Below are positions 1 to 54,011 of a stretch of 64,000 bases of DNA, one piece after another. The position numbers and the translations under genes were made by a program. The stretch comes from Archivesica marissinica. Its lineage: Eukaryota; Mollusca; Bivalvia; Venerida; Vesicomyidae. The DNA lies in NCBI GenBank assembly GCA_014843695.1, contig CM026397.1:38017952-38081951 (forward strand). The letters run 5' to 3'. The notes under the pieces were generated by a model that saw nothing but the letters and a program-made list of their open reading frames with translations, searched no databases and was not told the origin of the DNA. Numbering within the stretch: position 1 is the first letter of the stretch; each line of letters starts with the position of its first letter.

Positions 1-673
1 ATTATCACTAGTTCTAGTGCCATTTTGTTATAGGGCTGTTCCGACTGACAAATGTACTCGATTGGTAGAACCGATGGAATTGTCTGAACTAATTTCCAAG
101 CTTGTTCCCCCTGGCCAATCAAGTACACCCAATCCCTGGGAAGTTTGTGAAGCAATAACTGACTTGGTTTATTTACACAGTCCCAGGGAGGTACATGAAC
201 AATGGTCGAATGGATAGCTTTCTAACATTTTTGGTTGATTTACATTGAGCCACTGTTGCTATTTGGTGAATTTTGTGACAATAAATAAGTTTGATAAGTC
301 TTGTCAAAATTATTTCTTCTTAGCTAGAATGCACTTTATTATAGCAATTGTCACAAACAATAGTTGCTCTCTTATCTGGGCTGTAAGTTAGCTAAGGTTG
401 GGCCACCAGGTGCACTTCATCACAGCACCATGTACATGTACCCTTATTATGACACTGACACCTGTCAATCAAAGAACATGCAATTTAATAAAGGAACTGT
501 TGAGATTCCTATTTTTAGCATTTGCATAATATGCTGGTAGCTTTACATAAAACCTATCATGTACATTTACTTAGTGCAAAATCTTGCCTGACATGGCCAT
601 CTGTTCTTTTTTTCCTGACCATATGTGAAGTGATAATTATGGGTCTTTTAGATTTCATTGATTATTGATAGTT
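1..673. other. Intron start, nothing recognised
   Basis: Presumed intron upstream of the RRM1 exon. A 66-codon open frame at 17-217 resembles nothing I know. The missing RRM1 first-half exon (RNP2 motif) was looked for in 1-1726 and not seen. Confidence 0.5.
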
Positions 674-879
674 ATTGGTGACAGATGTGGGGTGCAAGGC
701 AAGCAAACTGTAGCAGATTAAATACATGTGGTTGAGTCATTCTTATTTGATTTTAGATTTCAACTACAAAGTAATCTTTTTCCGACTTACATTTCAACTA
801 ATAATTACCCCCAACTACATGACTGTATTTCAATCTGCTAGGCAGTTTGCTTGCCTTGCACAGACGATCTGTCGCCAAT
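674..879. mobile_element. MITE-like element with about 44-bp terminal inverted repeats
   Basis: Left end ATTGGTGACAGATG with TGCAAGGCAAGCAAACTG; right end is its inverted copy CAGTTTGCTTGCCTTGCA with CTGTCGCCAAT. About 110 bp of AT-rich sequence lies between. No coding capacity; a target duplication is not clear. Confidence 0.65.
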
Positions 880-921
880 TACATTTCATCTAAATATTGC
901 AAAACAAAATGACTGATCAAC

Positions 922-1097
922 TTAACTCTTTACTCCACATAGATGCCATACAACACTTTTATAGCTTTCCACATAATTACAGTCCCTATTTAATGCCATT
1001 ACCTATTCCCATATATATTGAGTATGCAGTGTACCGTTTTCATATCAGCAATATGGAGATAAAATTGGCACCTTTCTGTTGTGGAGTAAAGGGTTAA
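922..1097. mobile_element. TTAA-flanked MITE (family 1)
   Basis: Starts TTAACTCTTTACTCCACA and ends TGTGGAGTAAAGGGTTAA, near-perfect inverted ends flanked by TTAA. TTAA targets with CCC/GGG-type ends are the hallmark of piggyBac-superfamily elements (family knowledge). The 66-codon open frame inside is not a gene. Confidence 0.7.
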
Positions 1098-1518
1098 ATA
1101 TATCTGTAGCATGCTTCTTAGGCCAATGATCTTAACTGGCATGTGGGGGGGGGGGTGGAATTTCGGTTGTAATAGCCCAATACTTTAACCATGTGCAATC
1201 CGTCCCATGTGTACCGACCTCATTTTACTTTGAAATAAGTTTATAACCCAATACAGCCGGATATAAGAAATTGTCTCTACCGTGAAAAGTTGATACAATC
1301 ATACACGAAAATCGATTTCAGTTCTATCAACTTTTCGGGGAGTATGTCATAACCCCCCCCCCCCCCACGCCTACAAAAACCCAGGTATGTCATAATCCCC
1401 GCTCCCACCCCAATTCAGATTCAGAATCAAGTTAGGATCCTAGTTGTGGGGATTTTGTCCTCTTGTGTTAAATCTTGTGGTTATGTCCTTACGTATCCCC
1501 AACTATTCGTATGTGTCT
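1098..1518. other. G11 and C14 runs around a small inverted repeat
   Basis: G11 at 1145-1155 and C14 at 1353-1366 flank GAAAAGTTGATA (1284-1295), repeated inverted as TATCAACTTTTC (1325-1336). The part 1250-1311 resembles 47745-47811, so it is a dispersed repeat fragment. Confidence 0.5.
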
Positions 1519-1652
1519 GAGGTTATAAACCTTTTCTCAAATCTCAAGCTAAAGTATAAATGTGATTGGTAGAGTTTGAGATTTGCTCATGGTTCAACCA
1601 ATCAGAAAGCTGTAAACTGAGTTTAAGATTGGAGAGAAGTTTCATAACCTCC
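1519..1652. mobile_element. Palindromic MITE, family shared with 51776-51900
   Basis: Ends GAGGTTATAAACC / TTTCATAACCTC with inner inverted TCTCAAATCTC and the shared core AACCAATCAGAA. A second copy lies at about 51765-51910. This copy ends about 75 bp before the RRM1 exon at 1727. Confidence 0.65.
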
Positions 1653-1726
1653 AAGCATGGACAATTTGATGTTGCAATGTGGTGATATATTTACAAAACG
1701 CTATTTACACGTGTATATTTCTGCAG

Positions 1727-43010
<41,284 letters not shown>

Positions 43011-44287
43011 CTCTTAGGACTTGTACGGTTTTTATAAACCTATCTAGTCATTTGTTGTCGAGGTGATTGCTGGTTGCTATGGAGATCATGTGACTGTTAC
43101 CATGGTAATTTCTAGTCAACAGCATAATTTTTATCATGTTATGCATTATTCTGTATACAAGGCATATTAATCATGATTATTATTATTTTACAATATAGGA
43201 GAAAATGTACGACACCTTTTTTCTAAGAATCTCAGAGGTCTGTGCAATATTAAATTTCCATGGAAACGAGATGGGTCATACATGTTTCTGTAGCAACCAA
43301 CATCATATCATCTATAAAATGTGCTTATGAACTTTAGTAGAAAACGGAAAATATCGAAATATGTTACGCGTGAAACCGACAGACTGTTATGGTATCGGAA
43401 AGATACATGTATATCTGTATATTTGGAATTTTATTTTGAACTTGCTCAGGATGTGCGGTTTTAGTAGAGAATTAAGTTACAGTTTTAAAAATAGTTTGAA
43501 ATCCACTGTATGTACGCATGGGTAACATATTTTGATACGATATTAAAATCATGAAATCCAATTTTTGAAGAAGAAAAAAGTATTTTATCAAAACCAAAGT
43601 TATTGTTGCACCAAACATATTTTAGAATATGCGAAACCATGATAATGTTTTTAATTCATGTGGTTGGATTAGTAAAGAACAACCATTTTACCAGCTCCGT
43701 AAAATCTTCTGTTCAATATTACTTTATAAATTATATTTATTTAAAACTGTGAACAAATTCTGATTGTATATTTAATTTTTACCACATTTTAATGATTTGT
43801 GTATATTGTCAGTTAAGTAATACTATCCTGAGTTGTGGTTGTAATATATATATTTATGGTAAGTCATTTTTCTTATTTATTATAGAGTTGTGATTTACCC
43901 CTAACAGTAGTGTTACACGTCATAATTTAATTTGTTTACAACAATAATAATCATTCTGTGTAAAATTGGATATACTATCTAACACCATTGTTTGGTTTGT
44001 TGATTTCAGTGATTTTAGAAATTATTTTGCATTACTGGAAATACAATTAAATATTGGCTCCACTAATCACAATTTAAATGAAATTCCTTCAATGAGTAAT
44101 CAAACAATTGATTTTGTTCTCATATTTTGGTATATTTTATTGGAGTAAAGTGTGTAAATTTTAGCATAATATCTCGAATAGTTCAGGTTCATATCATGTT
44201 TTGCATGTCTCTGTTTAGGAGTTGGTCTATTTAGTTGAAGATTTTATTCTAGGACATATCATTTAAAACATATTAGCTGTTTGTGTT
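43011..44287 (+). other. Probable 3' UTR of the ELAV-like gene, end not determined
   Basis: After the stop codon the sequence is AT-rich with many T runs and AUUUA-like words, as in Hu 3' UTRs. No AATAAA occurs before the next array; ATTAAA variants lie at 43542-43547 and 44046-44051. AATAAA occurs later at 49197-49202 and 55640-55645. ELAV-family genes often have very long 3' UTRs, so transcription could run through the downstream arrays. This is inference. Confidence 0.4.
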
Positions 44288-45727
44288 TACTCGCTTACAA
44301 ACGGCCAATCTACAAGACAGGTTTACTCGCTTACAAACTGCCAATGTACAAGACAGGTTTACTCGCTTACAAACGGCAAATCTACAAGACAGGTTTACTT
44401 GCTTACAAACGGCCAATGTACAAGACAGGTTTACTCCCTTACAAATGGCCAATCTACAAGACAGGTTTACTCGCTTACAAACGGCAAATCTACAAGACAG
44501 GTTTACTCACTTACAAACGGCCAATGTACAAGACAGGTTTACTCACTTACAAACGGCAAATCTACAAGACAGGTTTACTCACTTACAAACGGCAAATCTA
44601 CAAGACAGGTTTACTCGCTTACAAACGGCCAATGTACAAGACAGGTTTACTCACTTACAAACGGCAAATCTACAAGACAGGTTTACTCGCTTACAAACGA
44701 CCAATGTACAAGACAGGTTTACTCACTTACAAACGGCCAATGTACAAGACAGGTTTACTCTCTTACAAACGACCAATGTACAAGACAGGTTTACTCGCTT
44801 ACAAACGACCAATGTACAAGACAGGTTTACTCTCTTACAAACGACCAATGTACAAGACAGGTTTACTCGCTTACAAACGACCAATGTACAAGACAGGTTT
44901 ACTCCCTTACAAACGACCAATGTACAAGACAGGTTTACTCACTTACAAACGGCCAATGTACAAGACAGGTTTACTCGCTTACAAATGGCAAATCTACAAG
45001 ACAGGTTTACTCGCTTACAAACGGCAAATCTACAAGACAGGTTTACTCGCTTACAAACGGCCAATGTACAAGACAGGTTTACTCGCTTACAAACGGAAAA
45101 TGTACAAGACAGGTTTACTCCCTTACAAACGGCAAATCTACAAGACAGGTTTACTCGCTTACAAACGGCCAATGTACAAGACAGGTTTACTCACTTACAA
45201 ACGGAAAATGTACAAGACAGGTTTACTCCCTTACAAACGGCAAATCTACAAGACAGGTTTACTCCCTTACAAACAACTAATGTACAAGGCAGGTTTACTC
45301 CCTTACAAACGACCAATGTACAAGACAGGTTTACTCCCTTACAAACGACCAATGTACAAGACAGGTATACTCGCTTACAAACGGCAAATCTACAAGACAG
45401 GTTTACTCGCTTACAAATGGCAAATCTACAAGACAGGTTTACTCGCTTACAAACGGCCAATGTACAAGACAGGTTTACTCACTTACAAACGGCAAATCTA
45501 CAAGACAGGTTTACTCGCTTACAAACGGCAAATCTACAAGACAGGTTTACTCGCTTACAAACGGCCAATGTACAAGACAGGTTTACCCTCTTACAAACGG
45601 CAAGTCTACAAGACAGGTTTACTCGCTTACAAACGGCAAATCTACAAAACCGGTTTACTCGCTTACAAACGGCTAATGTACAAGACAGGTTTACTCGCTT
45701 ACAAACGGCTAATGTACAAGACAGGTG
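44288..45727 (+). repeat. 36-bp minisatellite, 40 copies
   Basis: Unit TTTACTCGCTTACAAACGG then CCAATGTACAAGACAGG; variants GGCAAATC/GACCAATG and CGC/CAC/CCC. 1440 bp is 40 x 36. Stop-free in several frames of both strands, giving open frames up to 531 codons that are artefacts. Confidence 0.97.
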
Positions 45728-46402
45728 CTCCATTTTGGTAACTGACAAGCGCTTGAACTTTGCTATGAGCACAATACGTTTCATTACTAGATTGTACGGC
45801 GAAACTCTTGTTTTAGCACCAAACTTGGTAGAATTATTCCCGTGTTATAAGCCAGTAAACACGGTACAGCTGGAATAGATACGTTGACAGGAGTTGATAT
45901 GCTATGAATGGTTGATTGGTATCGCCACGGTGACACGTACAATTGATTTTATAATTGTGAGTTTATTTTAGATCATTTGTTCGGTTTATTTAGACAATTA
46001 GTTGAACATTGATTTTCCTTTTATTTGTCTCAATATTATACATTGCTTGTGTTTGCTTTTTGAACAATCGTTGTATTGTATTATTTGAGCTGTAATGAAT
46101 GGCTGTGCGTCAAAAACATAATGGAAGCACTGATCTGATATAACTATATATTCCGTCAGTCGAGGTGGTGCAATGATTTTCACACAAATGTATGAGTGAT
46201 AGACCGAATCGTCATAGTTACTAAAACATTAATATGTTGTATTTGGTTAATAGATTAATGGGCTGATCACTTTCGTGAGATAAAACCATTTTGTAAGGAA
46301 ATTGATTGTCATGTAAAATTAAGTTTGACCAATTACGGCACTTTTACAGCTGTCCAACTGGTTTGTAGAAGATGTGGCAGTTGTCTTTGTATACTTGGTG
46401 AC
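45728..46402. other. Downstream DNA, nothing recognised
   Basis: AT-rich; no repeats or gene. Confidence 0.45.
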
Positions 46403-46694
46403 TGCCCATGTCTGATACACAGTGCCCAGAGCAGTACCTGGTGTGTGCCCATGTCTGATGTACAGTGCCCGGAGTAGCACCTGGTGCGTGCCCATGTCTG
46501 ATGTACAGTGCCCGGAGTAGTACCTGGTGTGTGCCCATGTCTGATGTACAGTGCCCGGAGTAGCACCTGGTGCGTGCCCATGTCTGATGTACAGTGCCCG
46601 GAGTAGCACCTGGTGCATGCCCATGTCTGATGCAGGGCCTGAAGCCACACCTGGTGCATGCCCATGTCTGATGCAGGGCCTGAAGCCACACCTG
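46403..46694 (+). repeat. 43-bp minisatellite, about 7 copies
   Basis: Unit GCCCATGTCTGATGTACAG, TGCCCGGAGTAGCACC, TGGTGCGT; the last units carry TGATGCAGGGCCTGAAGCC instead. Confidence 0.93.
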
Positions 46695-46862
46695 GTGTCC
46701 TAGCTTCACCAGCGGAAACTGGAGACTTGAAATCTCAACTCCTACAACAAGATCTGACGCTTAGTGGTAATATTGAATGTAAGATTATCAAATTTAATTT
46801 GGGGGGGGGTATTATTAAAACATGCAATATCATTGATGTGTGTGTTGGGGGGGTTCAATTAC

Positions 46863-47045
46863 ATCATCTCAGTGGGAAGTATTGTTCAAATACATTATCT
46901 CAGTGGGAAGTATTGTTCAAATACATTGTCTCAGTGGGAAGTATTGTTCAAATACATTGTCTCAGTGGGAAGTATTGTTCAAAATACATTATCTCAGTGG
47001 GAAGTACTGTTCAAAATACATTATCTCAGTGGGAAGTACTGTTCC
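46863..47045 (+). repeat. 31-32-bp minisatellite, 6 copies
   Basis: Unit TCTCAGTGGGAAGTATTG plus TTCAAATACATTG, preceded by two G runs (46801-46809, near 46847). Confidence 0.92.
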
Positions 47046-47744
47046 CTATTGTTTCCATACCTTTACTTTCAATAACTTGTTCAAGACTGTCTCAGAAAGC
47101 ATTAATGTGTTCATAAGTTTTGTTCTTTATTTTATTTAGTCTTGTATTGCATCTCTTGTTGTACTTATTTTATTTATTAGTATTTTACGGACAATTAGTC
47201 ATGAAATAATCGTAACTTTGGTTGTCTTCAGTTCCGTGTATATATTTACCTCAGTTCCATGTTATTGTGCAGTTGCGTTTTTTGTGTGAATTCTTATTTC
47301 CTTGCATGTTCTCTTTTTTTTTTTTTAAGTTTTAGCAAAATCAAGTGTTCCACCCGTGGTATTCAGTTTGGCAAGAGATTTTGAAAATGCAGAAGACTAG
47401 TCCTGCTAACAATTATAAAATCAACTACGATCAAATGTACGAAATATAGCAGTTCAGGTGAAGATGTCTTCAAACGTTATATAAAAATCTGTCTCAACAT
47501 TGGTAACTTGCTCATTTTGACCAACCATTCCTTACAATATCTCGTCATATATCGATTATACCGTAACATTTTAGATTGTATATTTATTTCTTATCTTCAT
47601 TAAGTTTATGCTGGAAATGGACTGATCTGCCTGCCTATGGTCTCCAACAATAATAGTGTGTATTGGTTACAGAAGCTGTAGCATATAATATTATACCCAT
47701 TCACAACAAATGAAGTATGGGTATATTCTACTCAAGCACCCGAT
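47046..47744. other. Downstream DNA, T-rich, nothing recognised
   Basis: Long T run near 47312-47326; no gene. Confidence 0.45.
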
Positions 47745-47847
47745 GCAGCTAGATACAAGAAATTGTCTTTACTTGAAAAGTTGATACATTTGTGCTCCAC
47801 GAAAATTGATCAAAAGAACCGTCACTCAGTTATCGTATCGTTCTTTG

Positions 47848-48252
47848 GCGAAACTTGGCTCAGAGTTTATCTAACACAGGTCAAACAAATGATTAGAATG
47901 CACTTAAAAATTTCAAAATTGTTTTGTCTGACCGAAGGATGTTACATATCTGACATGGGCTGTCGTGCGGATTTTAGAGAGACTGTATGAGGCTGTCCTG
48001 TGGATTTTAGTGAGGCTGTCCTACGGATTTTAGTGAGGCTGTCCTACAGAATTTAGTGAGGCTGTCTTACAGATTTTAGTGAGGCTGTCCTACGGATTTT
48101 AGTGAGACTGTATGAGGCTGTCCTACAGATTTTAGTGAGACTGTGTGAGGCTGTCCTACAGATTTTAGTGAGGCTGTCCTACGGATTTTAGTGAGACTGT
48201 GTGAGGCTGTCCTACGGATTTTAGTGAGACTGTGTGAGGCTGTCCTACATAT
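47848..48252 (+). repeat. Dispersed repeat copy 2 running into a 23/33-bp array
   Basis: 47848-47992 matches 36580-36716. From about 47990 the end segment GAGGCTGTCCTACGG with ATTTTAGT is repeated about ten times, some units with an added GAGACTGTGT. Confidence 0.85.
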
Positions 48253-49058
48253 TTTAGAAAGACTTATTGCAATTAATGTTCGTGTTGTACGTATCAACGC
48301 AATTTGTTGTAGCATGTGGCATCGGGTACAAGGAGTAGTACAGGTATATGCTTCCATGTATACACGTATTGTAATACCAGTTCAAATAGGATTACCTCTA
48401 ATGTTGAGAACTTCTAAATGAAAACTCAACACAAAACCGTTACTGCCCATTACAATGTATGCTGGGTGAGTAAATTACTACACACTCAATTCAAACAATT
48501 TCAAAGCACATGGAATTATTGCATAATATTTTTTACGAAAAGATGAAAATGGAGAAATCTGCTGATTTGTACACCAAACATGATGTTCTAGCATTTTTTC
48601 TTTGCCATTTTTATGTAGGAATGGATATATCATTTTGGCGAAAACAGTTCTTCCAAGCCAAGTTTTGATATTTGACGTGTATTTTAGAGGTTGTTAAATG
48701 TCTTGCTGTAAAAACTGATTATGCATTGAACCATTTTAATTCACATCAAATGTGAATGTTAACTTGTTATTCTAGGCATATTTTGATGAATTCATTTGAA
48801 AACGATACAAGTTATATAGAGATGTCTGTGAAACACAGAATGCAGTCTTTTATCACTAGCAGGTTTGTTGTTTACATTTGCTATTAGTGGTTTGTTAATT
48901 TCTCATTTTACTATGTACATTCCTGTGGGCCAAATTGTTTTATGACTATTTTGACTGCATATGATGATCTTGAAAGACATTAGCGTGTAATGTCTATGTA
49001 CGTGTTTGTATGTTTGTACAAGAGTCTTCACTGACATGCATTTCTGCCACTTTAACTT
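48253..49058. other. Downstream DNA, nothing recognised
   Basis: AT-rich, no supported feature. Confidence 0.45.
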
Positions 49059-49172
49059 TGGCTGGTGCCGTGTGACCAGGTTGGTTGCCGTGTAACCAGG
49101 TTGTGACCAGGTTGGTTGCCGTGTAACCAGGTTGTGACCAGGTTGGTTGCCGTGTAACCAGGTTGGTGCTGT
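49059..49172 (+). repeat. Short tandem repeat of GGTTGGTTGCCGTGTAACCA
   Basis: About three to four copies with and without GGTTGTGACCA. AATAAA follows at 49197-49202. Confidence 0.85.
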
Positions 49173-50228
49173 GTAATATGAACTGTTTCGGAGAGCAATA
49201 AAACCTAATTTGTTAACAAGTTTCAGACATTGGAATTGATTATAATAGCGAAGATTTGTGTACTAATGTTTCAAATGTGATAAGAACGTGACTATTTTGT
49301 AAGCAGTTTTCAGCCTGCGGGGCCCAGTGGTCTGGCACGCTGTCAATAGAACTTGCCTTTCATCTCTATCCCCAGGCCTAGTAGACCCATGTCTGGGATA
49401 AACGGTGATGATTGTCAAAATTGCTTGCATAGGTTACTGGACAGTTAAATTCTTGTTGTTTCCACAATGTGAGTGATCTATTCGCCACCCCATACAGACT
49501 GGCCTCCCAGTTATAATCTGAAAATGACGATTAGGCAGCGAGAGACGACACTAAGTAAATATCTAAACGTGAACATGATACAAGTAAAATGCAAAGTTGA
49601 CGGTGTTTGGTTAGTTTACTGGATAGATACAGTGCTTGACGTTATTACCAGAAGATAAATGCGAGCAATAAGAACATGCATGTCAAAGAAAATTCTGTAC
49701 TAACATGGCTTTGAAGTGAAATTAAACTGGAAAACAACATACTAGCAATAAAATGGGTACTTCATCGGTCCGAGTGAAAAGTTGTAAATATTCTGAGAAG
49801 TTGGGATACTTTATAAAAGGTACTTCCAGTTATTTTACTGCTTTGATAAGTGCTATAATTCAAATCTGGGGGAAAGAATAGTGAAATTATAAGGAAATTG
49901 AGAGGGTGGGTGGGTTATTGTGTCTGTAGCTTACAGGCAATGTTATATTTGAAGTTTTACATTGTACACCATTAACTTGTTATTTACAATGTTCCATTTT
50001 TTCTAGGATTTTATACTATTTCCTTCAAATATGCAATTTTATACAAAAACTCTTGTTACCTTGTACTTGATTAGCTGTTTCTCTTGAAAAAAGACACGAG
50101 TCATTATATAACTCTCGTCATAAGGCCAAGTTTTACAATTGTTTCCTACAATAAATACCATAAGTACGAAATCAGTTGTAAATGATCTATCGCTGTGCAT
50201 TTGTTAGTGTAATGAGAATTAGTTTAGT
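49173..50228. other. Downstream DNA, nothing recognised
   Basis: A weak tRNA-like GCCCAGTGGTCTGGCACGC near 49322 lacks a B box. No gene. Confidence 0.45.
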
Positions 50229-51066
50229 ATGTACATGCAACATTCGGCGTGCAATGCTCGAGGTGAAAGTATGTACATGCAACATTCGGCGTGCAATGCT
50301 TGAGGTGAAAGTATGTACATGCAACATTCGGCATGCAATGCTTGAGGTGAAAGTATGTACATGCAACATTCGGCGTGCAATACTCGAGGTGAAAGTATGT
50401 ACATGCAACATTCGGCGTGCAATGCTCGAGGTGAAAGTATGTACATGCAACATTCGGCATGCAATGCTCAAGGTGAAAGTATGTACATGCAACATTCGGC
50501 ATGCAATGCTCGAGGTGAAAGTATGTACATGCAACATTCGGCATGCAATGCTCGAGGTGAAAGTATGTACATGCAACATTCGGCGTGCAATGCTCGAGGT
50601 GAAAGTATGTACATGCAACATTCGGCGTGCAATGCTCGAGGTGAAAGTATGTACATGCAACATTCGGCGTGCAATACTCTAGGTGAAAGTATGTACATGC
50701 AACATTCGGCGTGCAATACTCGAGGTGAAAGTATGTACATGCAACATTCGGCGTGCAATACTCGAGGTGAAAGTATGTACATGCAACATTCGGCGTGCAA
50801 TACTCGAGGTGAAAGTATGTACATGCAACATTCGACGTGCAATGCTCGAGGTGAAAGTATGTACATGCAACATTCGGCGTGCAATGCTCGAGGTGAAAGT
50901 ATGTACATGCAACATTCGTCGTGCAATGCTCAAGGTGAAAGTATGTACATGCAACATTCGGCGTGCAATGCTCGAGGTGAAAGTATGTACATGCAACATT
51001 CGGTGTGCAATGCTCAAGGTGAAAGTATGTACATGCAACATTCGGCGTGCAATACTCGAGGTGAAC
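50229..51066 (+). repeat. 42-bp minisatellite, about 20 copies
   Basis: Unit GTACATGCAACATTCGGCG, TGCAATGCTCGAGGTGAAAG, TAT. Variants: CGGCATG, ATACTCGAG, CTCAAGG. Multiple-of-three unit; open in most frames of both strands. Confidence 0.96.
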
Positions 51067-51764
51067 ATTGCTAATGCCTGGATAAAGATTCAAAGTTGAA
51101 GTTTCGACAATTAACCATTTTAACAATCAATTTCTCGTCAATATTTAAAAATTAGTACACAGACGATGTATTTACATATATAAGATAACTAGTCCGTCTT
51201 ATTGCTCAAATATTAATACTTGTCAGAATAATGACAACTGGCTGCAGTATTGTGCCAGGATTACTTGGCTGGGGTTCTGTTAAAACATAATATCACCCGA
51301 TGGTTCCTTAAAATAATATGTCATAAATCTGTCGGATAATCACAAATGCCATCCATACATGTTGTACAAACTACTTCTAATTTTTTTTTCTCAAGAGAAA
51401 CACCATATTGTGGGCTATGTACCTTATAATTGAGTCCAGGTCTACTATAGCTCGTGTACCTCGAAACCCCCTCGCTGATGGCTCAACTGGAACGTGGCGG
51501 TAGTCATCGTCCGAGAACCATGTTCATTCTACCTAAAATAGCGTAAACATTTCATTACACTGAATGAAACAGATATTCTAGTGTCTGTTGATGTAAATTC
51601 TAACCTGCAAAAAGATTCCTTAAATGCTGCTAAATAGCTTTCTGTATATACGTGTATAAAGCCTATTTCTGTGTGGGTTTATAATTACAAGTATATAACT
51701 AAGACTTTATGCAGTGTTTGAGCATCATTGTTGCAGGCAGGATATTATTTCTTTGTAATTTTGA

Positions 51765-51910
51765 GACCAGGGTTCGAGGCTATAAAACATTTCTCAAATC
51801 TCCCAACTCGAGTGTTTTGATTGGATGATTCAGAGATTTACATCTCTGCTAAACCAATCAGAAGGTTGAGTTTGAGATTAGAGTACGGTTTTATAACCTC
51901 TGGTCCCTGA
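51765..51910. mobile_element. Palindromic MITE, copy 2 (other at 1519-1652)
   Basis: ACCAGGGTTCGAGGCTATAA and TTTTATAACCTCTGGTCCCTG as inverted ends; inner TTTCTCAAATCTC and AAACCAATCAGAAGG shared with copy 1. Confidence 0.7.
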
Positions 51911-52794
51911 TTGTTATTGAGGAGGATGAAGATGGTAGCCTTTGGTAGATGGCATTTATAATCAGGTCGTAATTCACCATTCATACCTACCATGACAAGT
52001 GTTTTCCTAGCATTAACTTGCGATGATTTCATGTTAATTGAAAGCAATAATGATTATTATACATGATAGAGAAATGTGTACTGTAGACAACTAATAGTTA
52101 TGATTGTTTGAATATATGTTGCATATGTACATGGTCGTAGTAATGGTATAAATTATATCCCGGGCCTAATATTTGTAATATTCGCTATATAATATACATT
52201 GCATTCATTCCTGTAATCTCCTTATCACATGCTATATATTCATTCACTGCCCCGAATCTGTGTTGTCTCGGTGTGCGGAAACGGTCGCAACGAGCATTGA
52301 CTTGTAAGGATTCTTTACCAGTGCATCCAAATAAAATGAGCATTCATCACAAATCATGTTGTGTTGTAACATACAAGAATCGATACAAATCACGCTTGTT
52401 GTGGCAGTTTGCTGCTGTGTGATACAACCCGGCTAATTAGCTGTATTTGATCATGTCTTCACATTGCCTTCGTGTATTTTATACCATTGTTACAATCAGA
52501 AATAGTAGTCCCAAAGCAATACGTATGTTTAGTCATGTTTTGTGATGTTACCAAATCTTAAGTGGCAGTTTTATCCATTAATAATATAATGTTTTTACAG
52601 TTTGTCATTGTACGAGTTTAATATAGCCCTTTCTTTTTGTGAGTTTAGATTGTTCTTGTTTCTTGTTTGAATTTTAAATATTATTGCTAATCTTCAAATT
52701 TCAGTCTTGATTCATTCCAATTTTGGGCACAGTCTGGATAGCACATATTTTTGTGAAAGAATAGAATTACATTGGATCTAATGCTTAACCCTTA

Positions 52795-53038
52795 CTGAGC
52801 TGGGAATGAGTATATTCGTTTGTATGCAAAGAGCATAGAGACAGGTCAGATGTCACAGAGCATGCCATCTGATAAGGCTCTATGCTATTTGCTATTCGGA
52901 TAGTGGAGCTAAAACACTGCTGAATAGCAAACAACATAGATCTTGATTAGATGCGGCGTGCGGTGTTAATGCCACGGGTGATCTGGATATATGTTGTTTG
53001 CACATTCCTTCAAATTGAGTCAGCATTTTAAGGGTTAA
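52795..53038. mobile_element. TTAA MITE (family 5), complete single-unit copy
   Basis: Bounded by TTAACCCTTACTGAGCTGG and TCAGCATTTTAAGGGTTAA. Inside: GGCTCTATGCTATTTGC, TATTCGGATAGTGGAGCTAA, GCAAACAACATAGATC. It is the unexpanded relative of the array at 29326-30275. Confidence 0.82.
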
Positions 53039-53113
53039 TGTGTTTAGAGTTTTTACATACAACTTCGTTAGAAAAGACTAGACATATAGAGATAAATGCA
53101 TGAAACATGCTCA

Positions 53114-53251
53114 TACAGTCAAACCTGTTTTAGTGGTCATCTTGAGCAGCCAGTTTCCAGATTCCCAATATGTTGTTTTATACATTTGGCCTTGTTAATG
53201 CAGTCAATTTCTGTTTTTCCGTTGGCTGGTTGCTTAAGACAAGTTTGACTA
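53114..53251. mobile_element. TA-flanked mariner-type MITE, copy 2
   Basis: TACAGTCAAACCTGTTTTAG at the left and TTAAGACAAGTTTGACTA at the right. Confidence 0.7.
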
Positions 53252-54011
53252 ATCTAAAAATAGCATCCTCATGCGAGTTTACTGGTGTTGTAAATCTGGT
53301 TAAAACAGTGAGTGCCCTAGTGTTGTGTTGATGGCATGTACTCGCAGAAGTTGGAAATCTCAGAGCATTCATTGTCATCATTGCAATATACCAAACAGTT
53401 TGGCATGTTTGCAAATTCATGATCACGCAGCAAATAAATAATTGCAATTCGGAAAGAAAGAAAATTTGAAAAAAATTGTGTAGGACATTACTGATGAATT
53501 GAAGCAGACGACATATATACAATTTGTCATTGGTAGGGATATTATAGTAAGGGCAAGCTAGCAGATATATTGTTCACATGTTGTATGAAAAGACTGTGTC
53601 CATCCATTTGATTTTTGCCATTATTTAGCTACGCTTTTAATTGTGTGCTTTGAGTATTTGCTTTATTGTTTAATCCATTATTCTAGCCTACCTCGTGCGG
53701 TAGAAATCCAACCAGACACTGATAACACGCATCATTGTACCCTCCGCTGCTGCATAATAGTCTACGAAACCAAGTGTTACCAGTGAGTTAATTATGATTG
53801 TAATTTGTCTACCATTGGAATTCAATATAAAAGTGTTTGTTTATTATAGTGTCCCCCTTATAAATTAAGAGCCAGCCATTTCTGGCTTATAAAACGCCTC
53901 ATATATAAACGCTTGGTGCTATTTAGATGCGAAACTTTCATTTATAAACTCACTACTGTATTTTCCGAAAGGTGTGTGTAGAATTATGGTATTCTCACTG
54001 GGAATTCACGT

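Noticed and set aside
17..217. 66-codon frame as an upstream ELAV exon
   Set aside because: It has no RNP2 or RRM-like residues and no fit to the phase 1 acceptor at 1727.
44281..45878. Open frames of 486 and 531 codons as repeat-protein genes
   Set aside because: The 36-bp array is stop-free in three forward and some reverse frames, with no splice or start context and no recognisable domain.
50182..51126. Open frames of up to 300 codons on both strands
   Set aside because: Produced by the 42-bp array.
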